Shown: positions 1-9,400 of the stretch, piece by piece | How positions within the stretch are numbered: position 1 is the stretch's first letter | Layout of the letters: every line of letters begins with the position of its first letter | NCBI RefSeq assembly: GCF_023284045.1 | Contig: NZ_JAKIKQ010000002.1 | Location: forward strand, 62,001 to 126,000 | From: Shewanella kaireitica | GTDB lineage: Bacteria; Pseudomonadota; Gammaproteobacteria; Enterobacterales; Shewanellaceae | Direction of reading: 5' to 3' | Length of the DNA stretch: 64,000 bases | The notes under the pieces: generated by a model | What the model was told of the DNA's origin: nothing | The model's input: the letters and a program-made list of their open reading frames with translations, nothing else | Databases searched by the model: none | Program-made: the position numbers and the translations under genes

Positions 1-794
1 CTAAATCAATCAATAAATCACTGCTAGAAACCATCGCTCGTCATCTGGGAGAAGCAAGTGCAAGCTTAACCTGGAAGAAAACCCGGGTAATTACCTGTAT
101 CGCAGATGGTAAGCCGCGCACTTTACCGGCAACGACCAATTGGTCAGTCCCTGAGTGTAATTTGCAAATCACTAACCTAAGTAACGTGTTTGCTGCTAGT
201 AAGCTCGACATTGGTGCCCGCATCATGCTGGATAACATGCCAAAAGGTGAATTTAAATCAATCGTCGATTTAGGCTGCGGTAACGGTATTTTAGGTCTGC
301 ATGCCAAACAGTGTTTTCCAGAAGCTTATATCCACTTTATTGATGATTCAGAAATGGCTGTCGCTTCCGCCAGAGACAACTGGGCACTGAACGAGTTAGA
401 TAATACCGAGCTTGTGGGCGAGCAAGCCACTTTTGCATGGGATGATTGTTTAACCCATATGAGTGAAGGCTTCCGCCCAGACCTGATATTGTGCAACCCA
501 CCCTTTCACCAAGGTGAAGCGATTACCGACCATATTGCCTGGCAGATGTTCCTTGATGCATTTAGGCGTTTAAAGAACGGCGGAATTTTACATGTTGTAG
601 GCAATCGTCATTTGGCTTACCACATTAAGCTGCAGCGTATTTTTAAAAACTGTACAACGGTAGCCTCAAACGGCAAGTTTGTTATTTTACAGGCGCAGAA
701 AATCAGTAAGAAAGCGCAAGAGCCTGAAATAGACGACAGTCACTCAGAGTCTCCACATCCACAAAGTGCGTTGTACGGTAAGCCTAATAGCTAA
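1..794 (+). CDS. rlmG: 23S rRNA (guanine-N2)-methyltransferase RlmG, 3' part
   Basis: C-terminal part of a gene that begins before the window; the reading frame is open from base 3. RlmG uses S-adenosylmethionine to methylate the N2 of G1835 in 23S rRNA in the cytoplasm. The visible part holds the SAM-binding loop [10 protein letters not shown] (near nt 272-301) and the catalytic NPPF tetrapeptide (nt 495-506) typical of the RsmC/RlmG guanine-N2 methyltransferases, and continues to a C-terminus close in length to the E. coli protein plus a short polar tail. The full length cannot be judged. A strong hairpin terminator follows directly. The family call is firm; RlmG rather than RsmC rests on remembered similarity of the C-terminal half to E. 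coli RlmG. Confidence 0.9.
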   Translation, partial: KSINKSLLETIARHLGEASASLTWKKTRVITCIADGKPRTLPATTNWSVPECNLQITNLSNVFAASKLDIGARIMLDNMPKGEFKSIVDLGCGNGILGLHAKQCFPEAYIHFIDDSEMAVASARDNWALNELDNTELVGEQATFAWDDCLTHMSEGFRPDLILCNPPFHQGEAITDHIAWQMFLDAFRRLKNGGILHVVGNRHLAYHIKLQRIFKNCTTVASNGKFVILQAQKISKKAQEPEIDDSHSESPHPQSALYGKPNS

Positions 795-810
795 GTTTAT
801 AGCGAGTTAT

Positions 811-842
811 AAAAAACGGTGAGCCATTAGCTCACCGTTTTC
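811..842. terminator. Rho-independent terminator, probably bidirectional
   Basis: An 11-bp stem (AAACGGTGAGC pairing with GCTCACCGTTT) is flanked by A-rich sequence on the left and T-rich on the right, between the convergent genes rlmG and the sterol-desaturase homologue. Confidence 0.85.
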
Positions 843-879
843 ATTAGCGCTTTATAATCAGTATCAACTCGCTAGCCAG

Positions 880-1821
880 CTACTTCACTTCAGCTACGCT
901 TTTCGAGTTATCACTCGCAGAGCCATCACCAACATTCGCTTGTTGACTCGATTGAGCCTCTGCTGTGGCAGGCGGTGCGAATAATACTTTAAAACGCTGT
1001 AATGGGCTTAGATTGGCACTAAATGCTTCTCTAAACATATCGCGCCACTCAGTAAAGGTCACTACAAATGGATTAAAGCTACTGATAGGTTTGGTGATAC
1101 CGTATTCAACCGTTTCGACTTCCTTTTCAAATGTACCAAATATGCGATCCCAAATAATGAGAATACCAGCGTAATTTTTGTCAATATATTGCGGATTACG
1201 ACCATGGTGAACCCGGTGGTGAGATGGCGTATTAATCACCCACTCTAAGATCCCTAATGATTTGACTGCTTGAGTATGAACAAAGAACTGCAAACCTAAG
1301 TTAAGCAGTACCACAAACACCACCCAGTTAGGATCAAAACCTACGACCACCAGTGGCAACCAAAAAATCCACATCCCCGCCAATGGGTACATTAAACTTT
1401 GTCTAAATGCAGTGCTGAAATTCATGTTCTCTGAGCTGTGATGCGCCACATGCGCCGCCCACATCCAACGAATACGATGACTTGCTCGATGGAACCAATA
1501 GTAACAAAAGTCTTGTGCAACCATCAGCGCTACAAACGTACCTGCATTCATCTCAATATCAAAAAGGCGCCAACCAAAAAATATCAGATACAACTTAGCA
1601 ATCAGTAATCCTGTGAGAATATCTGTTAATTGGTGCATCGCCGCTAGACCAAAATTACACAATACTTCAGGCAAGTGATAACGCGCATTACGTGGCAGCC
1701 TATTTTGCCGATCTCCTATATACCACTCCAGCAAAATACAGACGAAGAAGATTGGCGCGAGTACCAAAAGCAGTACTTCGGGGTGTGAGATCAGTGAATT
1801 AAAATCCATCTTATTATCCAT
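880..1821 (-). CDS. Sterol desaturase / fatty acid hydroxylase superfamily membrane protein
   Basis: Membrane di-iron oxygenase of the fatty acid hydroxylase superfamily, 313 aa. Three histidine clusters expected to ligate the di-iron centre are present: HRASH (111-115), HVAHH (124-128) and HHRVHH (201-206), between hydrophobic segments at about 15-35, 60-85, 95-110, 145-180. Such enzymes hydroxylate or desaturate lipid or alkyl chains at the inner membrane; the substrate here is unknown. The C-terminal 35 residues are Ala/Ser/Gln-rich and probably disordered. It lies 19 bp downstream of a DUF2804 gene on the same strand, so the two are probably co-transcribed and may act on the same lipid, which is inference. 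Confidence 0.85.
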   Translation of the reverse strand: MDNKMDFNSLISHPEVLLLVLAPIFFVCILLEWYIGDRQNRLPRNARYHLPEVLCNFGLAAMHQLTDILTGLLIAKLYLIFFGWRLFDIEMNAGTFVALMVAQDFCYYWFHRASHRIRWMWAAHVAHHSSENMNFSTAFRQSLMYPLAGMWIFWLPLVVVGFDPNWVVFVVLLNLGLQFFVHTQAVKSLGILEWVINTPSHHRVHHGRNPQYIDKNYAGILIIWDRIFGTFEKEVETVEYGITKPISSFNPFVVTFTEWRDMFREAFSANLSPLQRFKVLFAPPATAEAQSSQQANVGDGSASDNSKSVAEVK

Positions 1822-1840
1822 TTCCTATAAATCCTTTTCA

Positions 1841-2905
1841 TTACCAACGAGCAAAGTGATCTTCAGTTAAGCCCAATACATTATCTAACTGATGCTTATT
1901 GCCTAAATTATCGATGACAAAACCACTGTAATGACCTAAATACTGCCTAAAGTTGCTCTTTATTAACCAAAGGTTCAGTTTTTCCTGGCGGCAATTAAGC
2001 GGTGTAAAGCTGAGTTCAATTTGGCCATTGTCGGAATAGATCCGCCACCCCCCTGCTTGCAGATCATTTGTTCGTTGGCGAGTGAAATCAAAATGAACTG
2101 CTCCAAGTAAATGCCGTTCACCATCAATCCAAAATGCATTTTCATTACAGCCAGTCTCATTGACTCCTGCCGCTAGGTTCAACCCAATACTGCCAGTATC
2201 AGTTAGCGCATTAATACTTGCCCAACGCCAGCTGGTTTCCCGGCGCATAAAACCCGCGCTGAAATCATAGCCTGCAGTGACTCTTTGCAATGGTTGTGGC
2301 TCGTGGTTGATCACCAGCTTACCTTTTACCGTTAACGCATTATGTTTTTGAGTGTAAGTCCAACCGCTGTACCCCGTCGGATTACACATTGCCATGGGTA
2401 AACTCAATGGCTCTGGTTGTAAAGTCAGATCAGCTTCTATGCCAAGGGTATTGAGCTTTACTCGCCACAGTCCCTGGTCAATATCAAACTTAATTTCACC
2501 TTTTGCACCTTTGATGCCGGCATCCCCCTGCATAGGTGATTTGGACATTTGATATCCCATGCCCAACGGTTTAAGCCAGCTAGCTTCAATTAAGCTATTT
2601 TTCTTAATGTCATACAGATAACAAAATGCACTTCCAACGTAACGGATGTCTGCAAGCGCAACCCCAATAATGTAATGGGGAGTCACAATACTGACAAACT
2701 GGAACTGCTTATAATCGAATCGATTTGCCCACCTTGAAGCAGGTTTATCCATATCATCAAAGTAGCGAAACTTATGTACGCCAAGTTCAGTAACCGGACC
2801 ATCAAAATGTCCAAATACTGGCAGGCCAGTATCGTCAATAAGAGACTGCGGCGCCGCCAAACTTGTCAATATTCTAGGCGTCCATGGCACGCTATTTGAA
2901 GACAT
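1841..2905 (-). CDS. DUF2804 family protein
   Basis: A 354-aa protein that I recognise as DUF2804 from its overall pattern, including an N-terminal GLPVFGHFDGPV stretch and repeated aromatic beta-strand segments with W-R-W motifs. There is no signal peptide and no convincing membrane segment. The family has no established biochemical function; the beta-rich layout resembles lipocalin or AttH-like folds, but that is speculative. It is the first gene of a two-gene unit with the sterol-desaturase homologue 19 bp downstream. No regulatory site was recognised upstream. Confidence 0.75.
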   Translation of the reverse strand: MSSNSVPWTPRILTSLAAPQSLIDDTGLPVFGHFDGPVTELGVHKFRYFDDMDKPASRWANRFDYKQFQFVSIVTPHYIIGVALADIRYVGSAFCYLYDIKKNSLIEASWLKPLGMGYQMSKSPMQGDAGIKGAKGEIKFDIDQGLWRVKLNTLGIEADLTLQPEPLSLPMAMCNPTGYSGWTYTQKHNALTVKGKLVINHEPQPLQRVTAGYDFSAGFMRRETSWRWASINALTDTGSIGLNLAAGVNETGCNENAFWIDGERHLLGAVHFDFTRQRTNDLQAGGWRIYSDNGQIELSFTPLNCRQEKLNLWLIKSNFRQYLGHYSGFVIDNLGNKHQLDNVLGLTEDHFARW

Positions 2906-3124
2906 TAATAGACCATCCCTCTGTATACTTTTGACCTTTTACTCTAACTGGAACTGGCGTAGGTTAAAAGCGATTAGCGTATTTTTTGTTATCAAACTGT
3001 AAATAAATGCCATTTACCGATAAAGCTGAATGCCGGTAAGTAAGTGTAAGATGAAAGGCGTTCTAGAAAAGGCATTCATATGACGCCTTTAGTAGAGGCG
3101 CCATTTTCTGCTCATGTGAACTTG

Positions 3125-3688
3125 CTAAAATTGATAGCTTATACCGAAGTTTAGGTTCTGCGCGGTTAACTGCTGCACAGGGATATATTGGTACTCAATA
3201 TTCATACCAAAGCCTGAGTGAAATCGAACCTCCCAACCAACTGCAGTGTACAGGTCTTGATCGCTTTCACTCTCATGAGTGAATTCACCACTAGAAAATG
3301 GACGACCTTGCTCATAACTAAGTTCATTAGCACTCACACCTAACTTGGCATATAAGCGGTTTCTTTCAGACAACATATATTGACCATAAAGCGCGGCTCT
3401 AAAACCAGAATATTCGACATTTTTAATACCAGTAAAAATGCTTGTAAATGCTGAGGCTATTCCAGCATCTCCAGCAAAGTAGCCCGCTTCAATACCAAAG
3501 TTATCGTGCCACATATAGCGATAGTAGATATCATAAACAAAGTTATCACCATCGCCTGAGTCATCATCCGCTAACCCATCAAAATCATTAAAACCATAGC
3601 CCACACTACCGCCAACAACATGTTCGCCTTGAGCGGCCATAGCACCGCAACTCAATAACCCGGCTACAACGAGTGTTAAAATACGCAT
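3125..3688 (-). CDS. Outer membrane beta-barrel protein, OmpA/OmpW-like small barrel
   Basis: A 187-aa precursor with a Sec signal peptide (MRILTLVVAGLLSCGAMA, cleavage near residue 18-19). The mature part alternates polar and aromatic residues in about eight strands, including IYYRYMW, GIEAGYF, RAALYGQYML and AKLGVSANELSY, and ends in GISYQF. A terminal Phe is the classical outer-membrane assembly signal. This fits a small eight-stranded barrel of the OmpA-like transmembrane family. The long acidic segment DGLADDDSGDGD is probably a surface loop. Function is unknown. It is transcribed alone, with about 200 bp of non-coding DNA on each side. Confidence 0.75.
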   Translation of the reverse strand: MRILTLVVAGLLSCGAMAAQGEHVVGGSVGYGFNDFDGLADDDSGDGDNFVYDIYYRYMWHDNFGIEAGYFAGDAGIASAFTSIFTGIKNVEYSGFRAALYGQYMLSERNRLYAKLGVSANELSYEQGRPFSSGEFTHESESDQDLYTAVGWEVRFHSGFGMNIEYQYIPVQQLTAQNLNFGISYQF

Positions 3689-3911
3689 ATTGATTCCCTT
3701 AATACACTTCTAGAAATTAGTGAAATCCACTAATCTATTAATAAACAAACAGTTCAGTTACACTGCGTTCGCATCATATATCGATATTTACAACAGAATC
3801 CACCAAAAATTAAGTCTAAAGTGCTAACGCATCGAAAGTTATCTCAACTGTGGAATTCAGATCCTGTTCTGGTATGCTGATGTCATCTAATTTTTGACAA
3901 AAACAGTGACA

Positions 3912-4478
3912 ATGAAACCTCTTATTTTAGTGATAGCTGCGGCATTTACCGTTATAGGTTGCGCCAGCCAGGCACCAACTCATATTGCATTAAACCCAGA
4001 AGTGCCAAATATTACCCAGCAAACAGATATTGAACTGCCTATCGCGATTGATACTATCGACACACGTTCAGCCAATTTTATTGTCAGATTTAATGATGGC
4101 GACAATGCTGCTCGTCTAGTAAGTCCCAGCGAAGCACCGCGAGTGCAGATGGATCAAGTATTTAGGGATGGGTTTTCGCAAGCAGGTTACCGCGTCGATC
4201 CGAGTTCAGTTAAACACCTACAGGTCCAGTTAGAACAGTTACTCACCGACGTCGATGAAGGCACATTTGGCTTTGAGGCTAATAGCCAGATTATTATCAA
4301 TGTCATCGCACAAAACAGCAATCAATCATTGACCAAACGCTACCGCGCTAAAGGTTTGTTGAAAGGACCGTTCAGCGCCGACTTTGCCACCCTAGAACTC
4401 GAAATGAACAAGCTACTGGGTGAGCTCACCCGCGACATTATTAACGACCCTGAGCTAAACCAGTTCATTCAGCAATAA
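3912..4478 (+). CDS. yajG: YajG family lipoprotein
   Basis: Lipoprotein precursor of about 188 aa with a type II signal peptide ending in the lipobox VIGC. The body matches the YajG family (beta-rich, unknown function). I chose ATG 3912 because it places the short signal peptide at the N-terminus; in-frame TTG 3894 and GTG 3906 would add six or two residues. No clear Shine-Dalgarno sequence is visible. In E. coli yajG lies beside ampG; here ampG lies three genes downstream on the same strand, which supports the assignment. Confidence 0.8.
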   Translation: MKPLILVIAAAFTVIGCASQAPTHIALNPEVPNITQQTDIELPIAIDTIDTRSANFIVRFNDGDNAARLVSPSEAPRVQMDQVFRDGFSQAGYRVDPSSVKHLQVQLEQLLTDVDEGTFGFEANSQIIINVIAQNSNQSLTKRYRAKGLLKGPFSADFATLELEMNKLLGELTRDIINDPELNQFIQQ

Positions 4479-4514
4479 ATACCGCAATACTCATAGATAC
4501 AGTAAAGGAAGATT

Positions 4515-5108
4515 ATGAAATCTTGGATGATAAAATGTATTAGCCTTATCGCAATTGTACTTACGCCGTTTGCCAATGCCGTTGATATTCAACCCAATAC
4601 GCTTTACCCGCAAGTAGAATTAGAGACCAGCATGGGAACAATCGTAGTCGAGCTCGATAGAACTCGAGCACCGCTTACGGTTGATAACTTTCTCACCTAT
4701 GTCGTGAAGGGTCACTACGACAATACGCTGTTCCACCGCGTTATTGCAGATTTCGTCGTGCAAGGTGGTGGTCTAGATTTAAATAAAGAGGAACGACCAA
4801 CAGAGCAACCTATTGTGAATGAGTCGGGCAATGGTCTATCTAATCTCACAGGTACAATTGCCATGGCTCGCGAAAATGAGCCACATACTGCCACCAGCCA
4901 GTTTTACTTCAACGTGGTAGATAATGAAAAGTTAGATCCTTCATCTCGCCGCTGGGGTTACACCGTGTTTGGCGAGGTCACTTCAGGAATGGAAGTGTTA
5001 GCTGCAATGGCAATCGTTCCAACTGAGTTTAATAACAAACTCGAATGGCCTGATTTTCCGATCCAAGACATTATTTTGAAGAAAGCCACCCTACTACCAA
5101 GGGAATAG
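4515..5108 (+). CDS. Periplasmic peptidyl-prolyl cis-trans isomerase, cyclophilin type
   Basis: A 197-aa cyclophilin that catalyses cis-trans isomerisation of Xaa-Pro bonds. A Sec signal peptide is visible, with cleavage after about Ala22 (FANA), so it acts in the periplasm. Cyclophilin landmarks: FHRVI (73-77, with the catalytic Arg75), VVQGG (81-85), TATSQFYFN (126-134) and the C-terminal WGYTVFGEV. The mature size equals the single-domain PpiA/PpiB class. It starts 36 bp after yajG, preceded by AAGGAAG, and probably shares a transcript with it. Confidence 0.9.
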   Translation: MKSWMIKCISLIAIVLTPFANAVDIQPNTLYPQVELETSMGTIVVELDRTRAPLTVDNFLTYVVKGHYDNTLFHRVIADFVVQGGGLDLNKEERPTEQPIVNESGNGLSNLTGTIAMARENEPHTATSQFYFNVVDNEKLDPSSRRWGYTVFGEVTSGMEVLAAMAIVPTEFNNKLEWPDFPIQDIILKKATLLPRE

Positions 5109-5213
5109 TACAAAAAGGTATATCTGGGATACTTTATAATACTTTTGTAAATACTAGGTGAAAAATCTAAAAGTCGTTCTATACTGATAATGCTAAGTAA
5201 AGGAGGCGGTTCA

Positions 5214-5534
5214 ATGACACCCAATCAGTTCATTGATGATAAAGCGCCCCAGCTGGCTTTCTACGGAAAAGCGTTTTTAAGTAATCAACTCGATTTCAAT
5301 GAAATCCAGCTATATCTATGGGACACCCTAGAAGAATGGCAGATGTATGACCATCAGGGTGATGCGCAAACGGATATGGAACGTGTGTTTTGGCACCTAC
5401 TGCATGCCTTTGATCGATGGCCCAGCTGGACCATCAGAGGCAATCAGTTCTTGAGGCAACAAGTAGACGACTGTTGCGACTACCTCAGTATTGGGGGGCA
5501 AATTCCTCAAGGATGTGTAGGGATCAGGCCTTAG
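5214..5534 (+). CDS. Small uncharacterised protein, 106 aa
   Basis: I do not recognise a family. The ATG at 5214 was chosen because it follows a near-perfect AAAGGAGG Shine-Dalgarno at 5199-5206; a longer frame start at 5190 would bury that site. The product is soluble, acidic and aromatic-rich (several Trp in the central half), has no signal peptide, and ends with a Cys-containing tail (DDCCDYL, then GCVGIRP). It follows the cyclophilin gene by about 105 bp and is followed by a terminator, so it closes the yajG-ppi unit. The strong ribosome binding site suggests real translation. Confidence 0.7.
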   Translation: MTPNQFIDDKAPQLAFYGKAFLSNQLDFNEIQLYLWDTLEEWQMYDHQGDAQTDMERVFWHLLHAFDRWPSWTIRGNQFLRQQVDDCCDYLSIGGQIPQGCVGIRP

Positions 5535-5569
5535 TTCTTATCTAAAGCTAAAACTAAAAGTTACACCCC

Positions 5570-5599
5570 AAGCCCAAACCTATTCGGTTTGGGCTTTTT
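5570..5599 (+). terminator. Rho-independent terminator
   Basis: An 11-bp stem AAGCCCAAACC / GGTTTGGGCTT with a 5-nt loop is followed by TTTTT. It closes the yajG-cyclophilin-small protein unit before ampG. Confidence 0.9.
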
Positions 5600-5744
5600 A
5601 GTGCGCCAAACCTTTCCACCTTCGCACAATTTGCCCGTCACACCAGTATCAATGAACAGTTAGCGAATAAGAACTGTATTATTCCCTTGAACCCAGAGTC
5701 ACTGCACCGTAAGCTAGTTCAATCTTTACTTGTTAAGCAAGCAT

Positions 5745-7166
5745 ATGCCTTCAGTGACCAAGCTCTCCTATTTCCAACGCATTAAAGATTCACTCTCCAT
5801 CTACTGCCATAAACGGGTGCTGAGCCTATTACTGCTTGGGTTTTCTGCTGGCTTACCCTTGATGCTGGTTTTTTCAACATTATCTTTTTGGCTCAGAGAA
5901 GCGGGAGTAGATAGAACTGCTATTGGCTACTTCAGCTGGATTGCTTTAGTTTATGGCTTTAAATGGGCATGGTCACCACTTGTTGATCGCATGTCATTAC
6001 CTTTGTTGACCCGCTTTTTAGGCCGCCGCCGAGGCTGGATGATCTTCGCACAACTGACTTTGGTGCTTGCCATCATAGGAATGAGTCAAAGTGATCCTTT
6101 AGTCGACATTGACAAGCTTGCGCTTTTTGCCCTGATGGTTGCTTTTGCCTCAGCAACACAAGACATTGTTATCGATGCATTTAGAATTGAATCCGCCTCA
6201 GAAAAGATGCAGGCAGCACTAGCAGCCGCCTACCAAGTGGGTTATCGCAGTGCGATGATTATCGCCACTGCAGGTGCATTAACGATTGCAGCTTGGGTTG
6301 AGCCGAGTAGTGAGGCTTATAGCCTAGCATCATGGCAAACTGCTTATTTAGCCATGGCAGGTCTAATGTCGATAGGTATTATCACCACCCTGTTTAGCGC
6401 CGAACCGCAAGTAGAAGCCAAAGAGGCAGATGCAAAAGAAGCTGAGCTAAAACAAAAGTTTTCACAGCGTTACCCGCGGGCCCTAGCAGGAGCTCTATCT
6501 TGGCTATACACCGCGAGTGTATTGCCTTTTCTTGATTTCTTTAAACGCTACGGCAAAAGCGCACTGCTGATCTTATTGTTGATCTCGACTTATCGCATCT
6601 CAGATATAGTGATGGGCGTAATGGCTAACGTATTTTACGTTGATATGGGATTCTCTAAAGCTGAAATTGCGACTTTGAGTAAAGTTTACGGCCTGATTAT
6701 GACCTTGGTAGGCGCCGGTGCTGGAGGCTTATTAGTGGCTAAATATGGCACCATGAAAACGCTGTTTTTGGGTGCCTTTCTTGTGGCGACTACCAACTTA
6801 CTGTTTGCGTATCAAGCGGTACTTGGTTACAACGTACCATTTTTAACGCTAGCGATCTCAGTTGATAATTTCAGTGGTGGCGTCGCGACGGCGGCCTTTA
6901 TCGCTTACCTATCGAGTCTGACGAGTGCTGGATATAGTGCTACACAATATGCATTACTGTCATCGATTATGCTGCTATTTCCTAAGTTTGTTGCAGGTTT
7001 CTCCGGCGCTTATATCGATGCCTATGATTACGTCAGCTTCTTTATCGGCGCCAGCTTAATCGGCTTCCCCGTACTTGGGCTTATTATCCTGGTACAGAAA
7101 TACGTCCCTAATACAAAAACAGCTTCAGTTGAAGATTTAGCGCAACAAAAAGAGCTCAGCAGTTAA
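5745..7166 (+). CDS. ampG: Muropeptide MFS transporter AmpG
   Basis: Major facilitator protein of about 473 aa with roughly 14 hydrophobic segments, matching the AmpG class, which imports GlcNAc-1,6-anhydroMurNAc peptides across the inner membrane for cell-wall recycling. Family landmarks are the N-terminal LLGFSAGLPLMLVFSTLSFWL run (about 30-50), FKWAWSPLVDR, GRRRGWM and SATQDIVIDAFRIE. ATG 5745 is preferred; TTG 5730 would add five residues. It sits downstream of yajG as in enterics, but behind a terminator, so it probably has its own promoter in 5600-5740. Imported anhydromuropeptides also feed beta-lactamase induction in species that carry AmpR; no such gene is visible here. Confidence 0.92.
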   Translation: MPSVTKLSYFQRIKDSLSIYCHKRVLSLLLLGFSAGLPLMLVFSTLSFWLREAGVDRTAIGYFSWIALVYGFKWAWSPLVDRMSLPLLTRFLGRRRGWMIFAQLTLVLAIIGMSQSDPLVDIDKLALFALMVAFASATQDIVIDAFRIESASEKMQAALAAAYQVGYRSAMIIATAGALTIAAWVEPSSEAYSLASWQTAYLAMAGLMSIGIITTLFSAEPQVEAKEADAKEAELKQKFSQRYPRALAGALSWLYTASVLPFLDFFKRYGKSALLILLLISTYRISDIVMGVMANVFYVDMGFSKAEIATLSKVYGLIMTLVGAGAGGLLVAKYGTMKTLFLGAFLVATTNLLFAYQAVLGYNVPFLTLAISVDNFSGGVATAAFIAYLSSLTSAGYSATQYALLSSIMLLFPKFVAGFSGAYIDAYDYVSFFIGASLIGFPVLGLIILVQKYVPNTKTASVEDLAQQKELSS

Positions 7167-7184
7167 CGGTGAGCTCTGATATAA

Positions 7185-7225
7185 CCAACACCGACTCGTG
7201 TATTTAGTACGCGAGTCAGTGTTGG
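7185..7225. terminator. Hairpin between convergent ampG and yajQ
   Basis: The long imperfect inverted repeat CCAACACCGACTCG / CGAGTCAGTGTTGG has a 13-nt spacer and lies directly after the ampG stop and just before the yajQ stop. It lacks a strong T-run, so termination is inferred from position and stem strength. Confidence 0.55.
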
Positions 7226-7228
7226 GCA

Positions 7229-7714
7229 TTAATCACGGAAGTTATTAAACTGAAATGGCTGCCCTAGATCAGCTTCACGAGCTAAAGCCATTACCGCTTG
7301 CAGATCATCACGCTTCTTACCCGTTACCCGCACAGAGTCTCCTTGAATCGAAGACTGTACTTTAAGTTTGCTATCTTTTATCTGCTTAACCAACTTCTTA
7401 GCAATTAACGTCTCGATACCCTCTTTAAACTTCACTCGTAAAGAGAAGGTTTTACCGCTATGTACCGCTTTGTCATCAACATCCATCGACTTAGGATCGA
7501 CATTTCGCTTACTCATCTGCATACGCAGAATATCGACCAACTGCTGGCATTGAAAGTCATCTTCAGCAGACAACGTTACTACATGATCTTTATACTCGAT
7601 GCTCGCTTCTTTGCCACGAAAATCGAAACGGCTCTTTAATTCACGTACCGAGTTGTCTACAGCGTTACGTAATTCGACTTCATTCACTTCTGAAACAATA
7701 TCCATTGAAGGCAT
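7229..7714 (-). CDS. yajQ: YajQ family nucleotide-binding protein
   Basis: A 161-aa cytoplasmic protein matching YajQ over its full length: start [10 protein letters not shown], central FDFRGKEA and [11 protein letters not shown], end [12 protein letters not shown]. Members in Xanthomonas and Pseudomonas bind cyclic di-GMP and act as transcriptional co-regulators; the E. coli protein was described as nucleotide- and tRNA-binding. Neither activity can be shown from sequence alone. It is single on the minus strand, convergent with ampG. Confidence 0.92.
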   Translation of the reverse strand: MPSMDIVSEVNEVELRNAVDNSVRELKSRFDFRGKEASIEYKDHVVTLSAEDDFQCQQLVDILRMQMSKRNVDPKSMDVDDKAVHSGKTFSLRVKFKEGIETLIAKKLVKQIKDSKLKVQSSIQGDSVRVTGKKRDDLQAVMALAREADLGQPFQFNNFRD

Positions 7715-7838
7715 GCGTTTGGCCCTTAAAGATTAATTTGAGCGTATTTTACCCACGAACAGCGACGACTTGAAGAGCCAGTAAAGATTTAATTGATAGT
7801 AAGCATAGTTATTGGTGACTTTAATCGGCTATTTTTCT

Positions 7839-8246
7839 ATGATGAGGACAAATATCTTTAGTGTGTATGATGTGATCAATCGACAGAATATATTCAAGCT
7901 CGCCCTAGCGTTAACCTTAGTGGTTGTCAGTTACTTGGTTTTTTCAAAGCCGAGTTACAACATCAACACCATCCCTCACTTTGATAAAATTGGCCATATA
8001 GGTAGCTTTTTTGTTCTCTCATACTTAACCTACTTCGCCTTTAAGCCCAGATGGTACATATTAGCTGTTGTATTAGCTTTCTATGCTGTGTTTATCGAAA
8101 TGGTTCAATCACAACTCTCCTATCGTAGCGCCTCTTTTGCTGATTTTGTTGCTGATATGGTTGGTATCTTACTGTTCTACCTCACTCAATGGCTCTACAA
8201 AAGATACTTTAAAGCCAGTAAGCTTGTCGACAATAACGTAAGCTAA
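7839..8246 (+). CDS. VanZ-like family membrane protein
   Basis: A membrane protein of about 135 aa with four hydrophobic segments. VanZ-like hallmarks are DKIGHIGSFFVLSYL (segment 2), IEMVQ after segment 3, and the conserved polar SFADFVADMVGILL before segment 4. VanZ itself gives low-level teicoplanin resistance; for most homologues in Gram-negatives the function is unknown. ATG 7839 (or the adjacent ATG 7842) is preferred over TTG 7812. It is followed 38 bp later by a ketopantoate-reductase-like gene on the same strand. Confidence 0.75.
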   Translation: MMRTNIFSVYDVINRQNIFKLALALTLVVVSYLVFSKPSYNINTIPHFDKIGHIGSFFVLSYLTYFAFKPRWYILAVVLAFYAVFIEMVQSQLSYRSASFADFVADMVGILLFYLTQWLYKRYFKASKLVDNNVS

Positions 8247-8284
8247 TCAAGAGTGTTGTTTTAATCAAAGAGTCTAACTTATCA

Positions 8285-9259
8285 ATGAGCTTAATCAGTC
8301 AGTCAGCAGCCGATGAGATTCACACGCAACCGCAGATTTCTATTGTTGGAGCAGGTGCGGTAGGCCAGCTTATTTACCAGCAATTATCCACTGCTAATAA
8401 TAGCAATGCAGTGTCAATTAACTTTATTCGCCGCACTGAAACCTCACAACAGCAAAGCCTTACTTTTACTAATTTGGAGCAACAGAGCACAACTCGTATT
8501 GCAGAGTTTGTAGGCAGTAATGATTGGACGCACCAACTGCTTAATACACAGTTACTCATCGTTTGCGTAAAAGCTTATCAAGTAGTTGCTGCCCTTAAGC
8601 CTATCATTAAGTTACTCAGTCCCAATTGCCATATTTTGCTGTTGCACAACGGCTTGGGCCCTCACCTCGACGTGTCTAAAATGCTTAACGGCCAAGGGTT
8701 AAGCTTAGGCACGACCTCCCAAGGCGCATTGAAAAAATCAACATGGCACACACAACAAACAGGCCAAGGGGTCACTCAATTGGGCCATTTCACAGGCCCC
8801 ATGCTGCATGAAACAATCAAAAAGTCGCTACTATCAAGTATTCCACAAAGCCAGTGGTTTGAAGATATATTGCCAATGCTTTGGCAAAAATTGGCAATTA
8901 ATGTCGCAATAAACCCTATGACTGCAATACATGATTGTCGCAATGGCGAACTGGCTGCATCCCAGTATCGAAACACTATCACTGCGGCGGTGACTGAATT
9001 AGCCAAAGTTGCCGCGGCGGAATCAATTATGCTTGATTTAGAGGGGCTAATAACTCGAGTTTACCAAGTCATTGAGCTGACTGCGGCAAACTACTCTTCA
9101 ATGCATCAGGATGTTCATCACCAACGTAAAACCGAAATTGAAGCAATTAATGGTTTTGTGGTACAGATGGCAAACAGACACGGCAAGAATGCAAAGACGA
9201 ATGAACAGCTACTGGCCAATATTACGGCTCTAGAACAAGGCTATTCAAACAAAACTTAA
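8285..9259 (+). CDS. panE: 2-dehydropantoate 2-reductase (ketopantoate reductase family)
   Basis: A 324-aa NADPH-dependent reductase of the PanE/ApbA family, which makes pantoate for coenzyme A. The Rossmann glycine motif GAGAVG is at about residues 22-27, followed by LLLHNGLG, LGTTSQGA, and the C-terminal domain segment LAINVAINPMTAI containing the usual Lys-x-x-x-Asn region. The start has about 15 extra residues before the first beta strand. E. coli carries panE next to yajQ, so gene order supports the assignment. Substrate assignment within the family is less certain than the fold. Confidence 0.85.
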   Translation: MSLISQSAADEIHTQPQISIVGAGAVGQLIYQQLSTANNSNAVSINFIRRTETSQQQSLTFTNLEQQSTTRIAEFVGSNDWTHQLLNTQLLIVCVKAYQVVAALKPIIKLLSPNCHILLLHNGLGPHLDVSKMLNGQGLSLGTTSQGALKKSTWHTQQTGQGVTQLGHFTGPMLHETIKKSLLSSIPQSQWFEDILPMLWQKLAINVAINPMTAIHDCRNGELAASQYRNTITAAVTELAKVAAAESIMLDLEGLITRVYQVIELTAANYSSMHQDVHHQRKTEIEAINGFVVQMANRHGKNAKTNEQLLANITALEQGYSNKT

Positions 9260-9400
9260 TCGCTATTTCATCATTAAACTTTCTACCATCATAATAAAAC
9301 GCTCTCGTTTCGCCCTTTAAGCAATATTCTGAATTCCGACTAAAATTAAGCCATTACTTCCTACCGACGGACTTAGCCGGAAAGACAAAAGGCGCGTTTG

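Noticed and set aside
130..134. Promoters for every gene
   Set aside because: Only two sigma-70 promoters (rpsU and tRNA) had both boxes near consensus with correct spacing; others were too weak to list.
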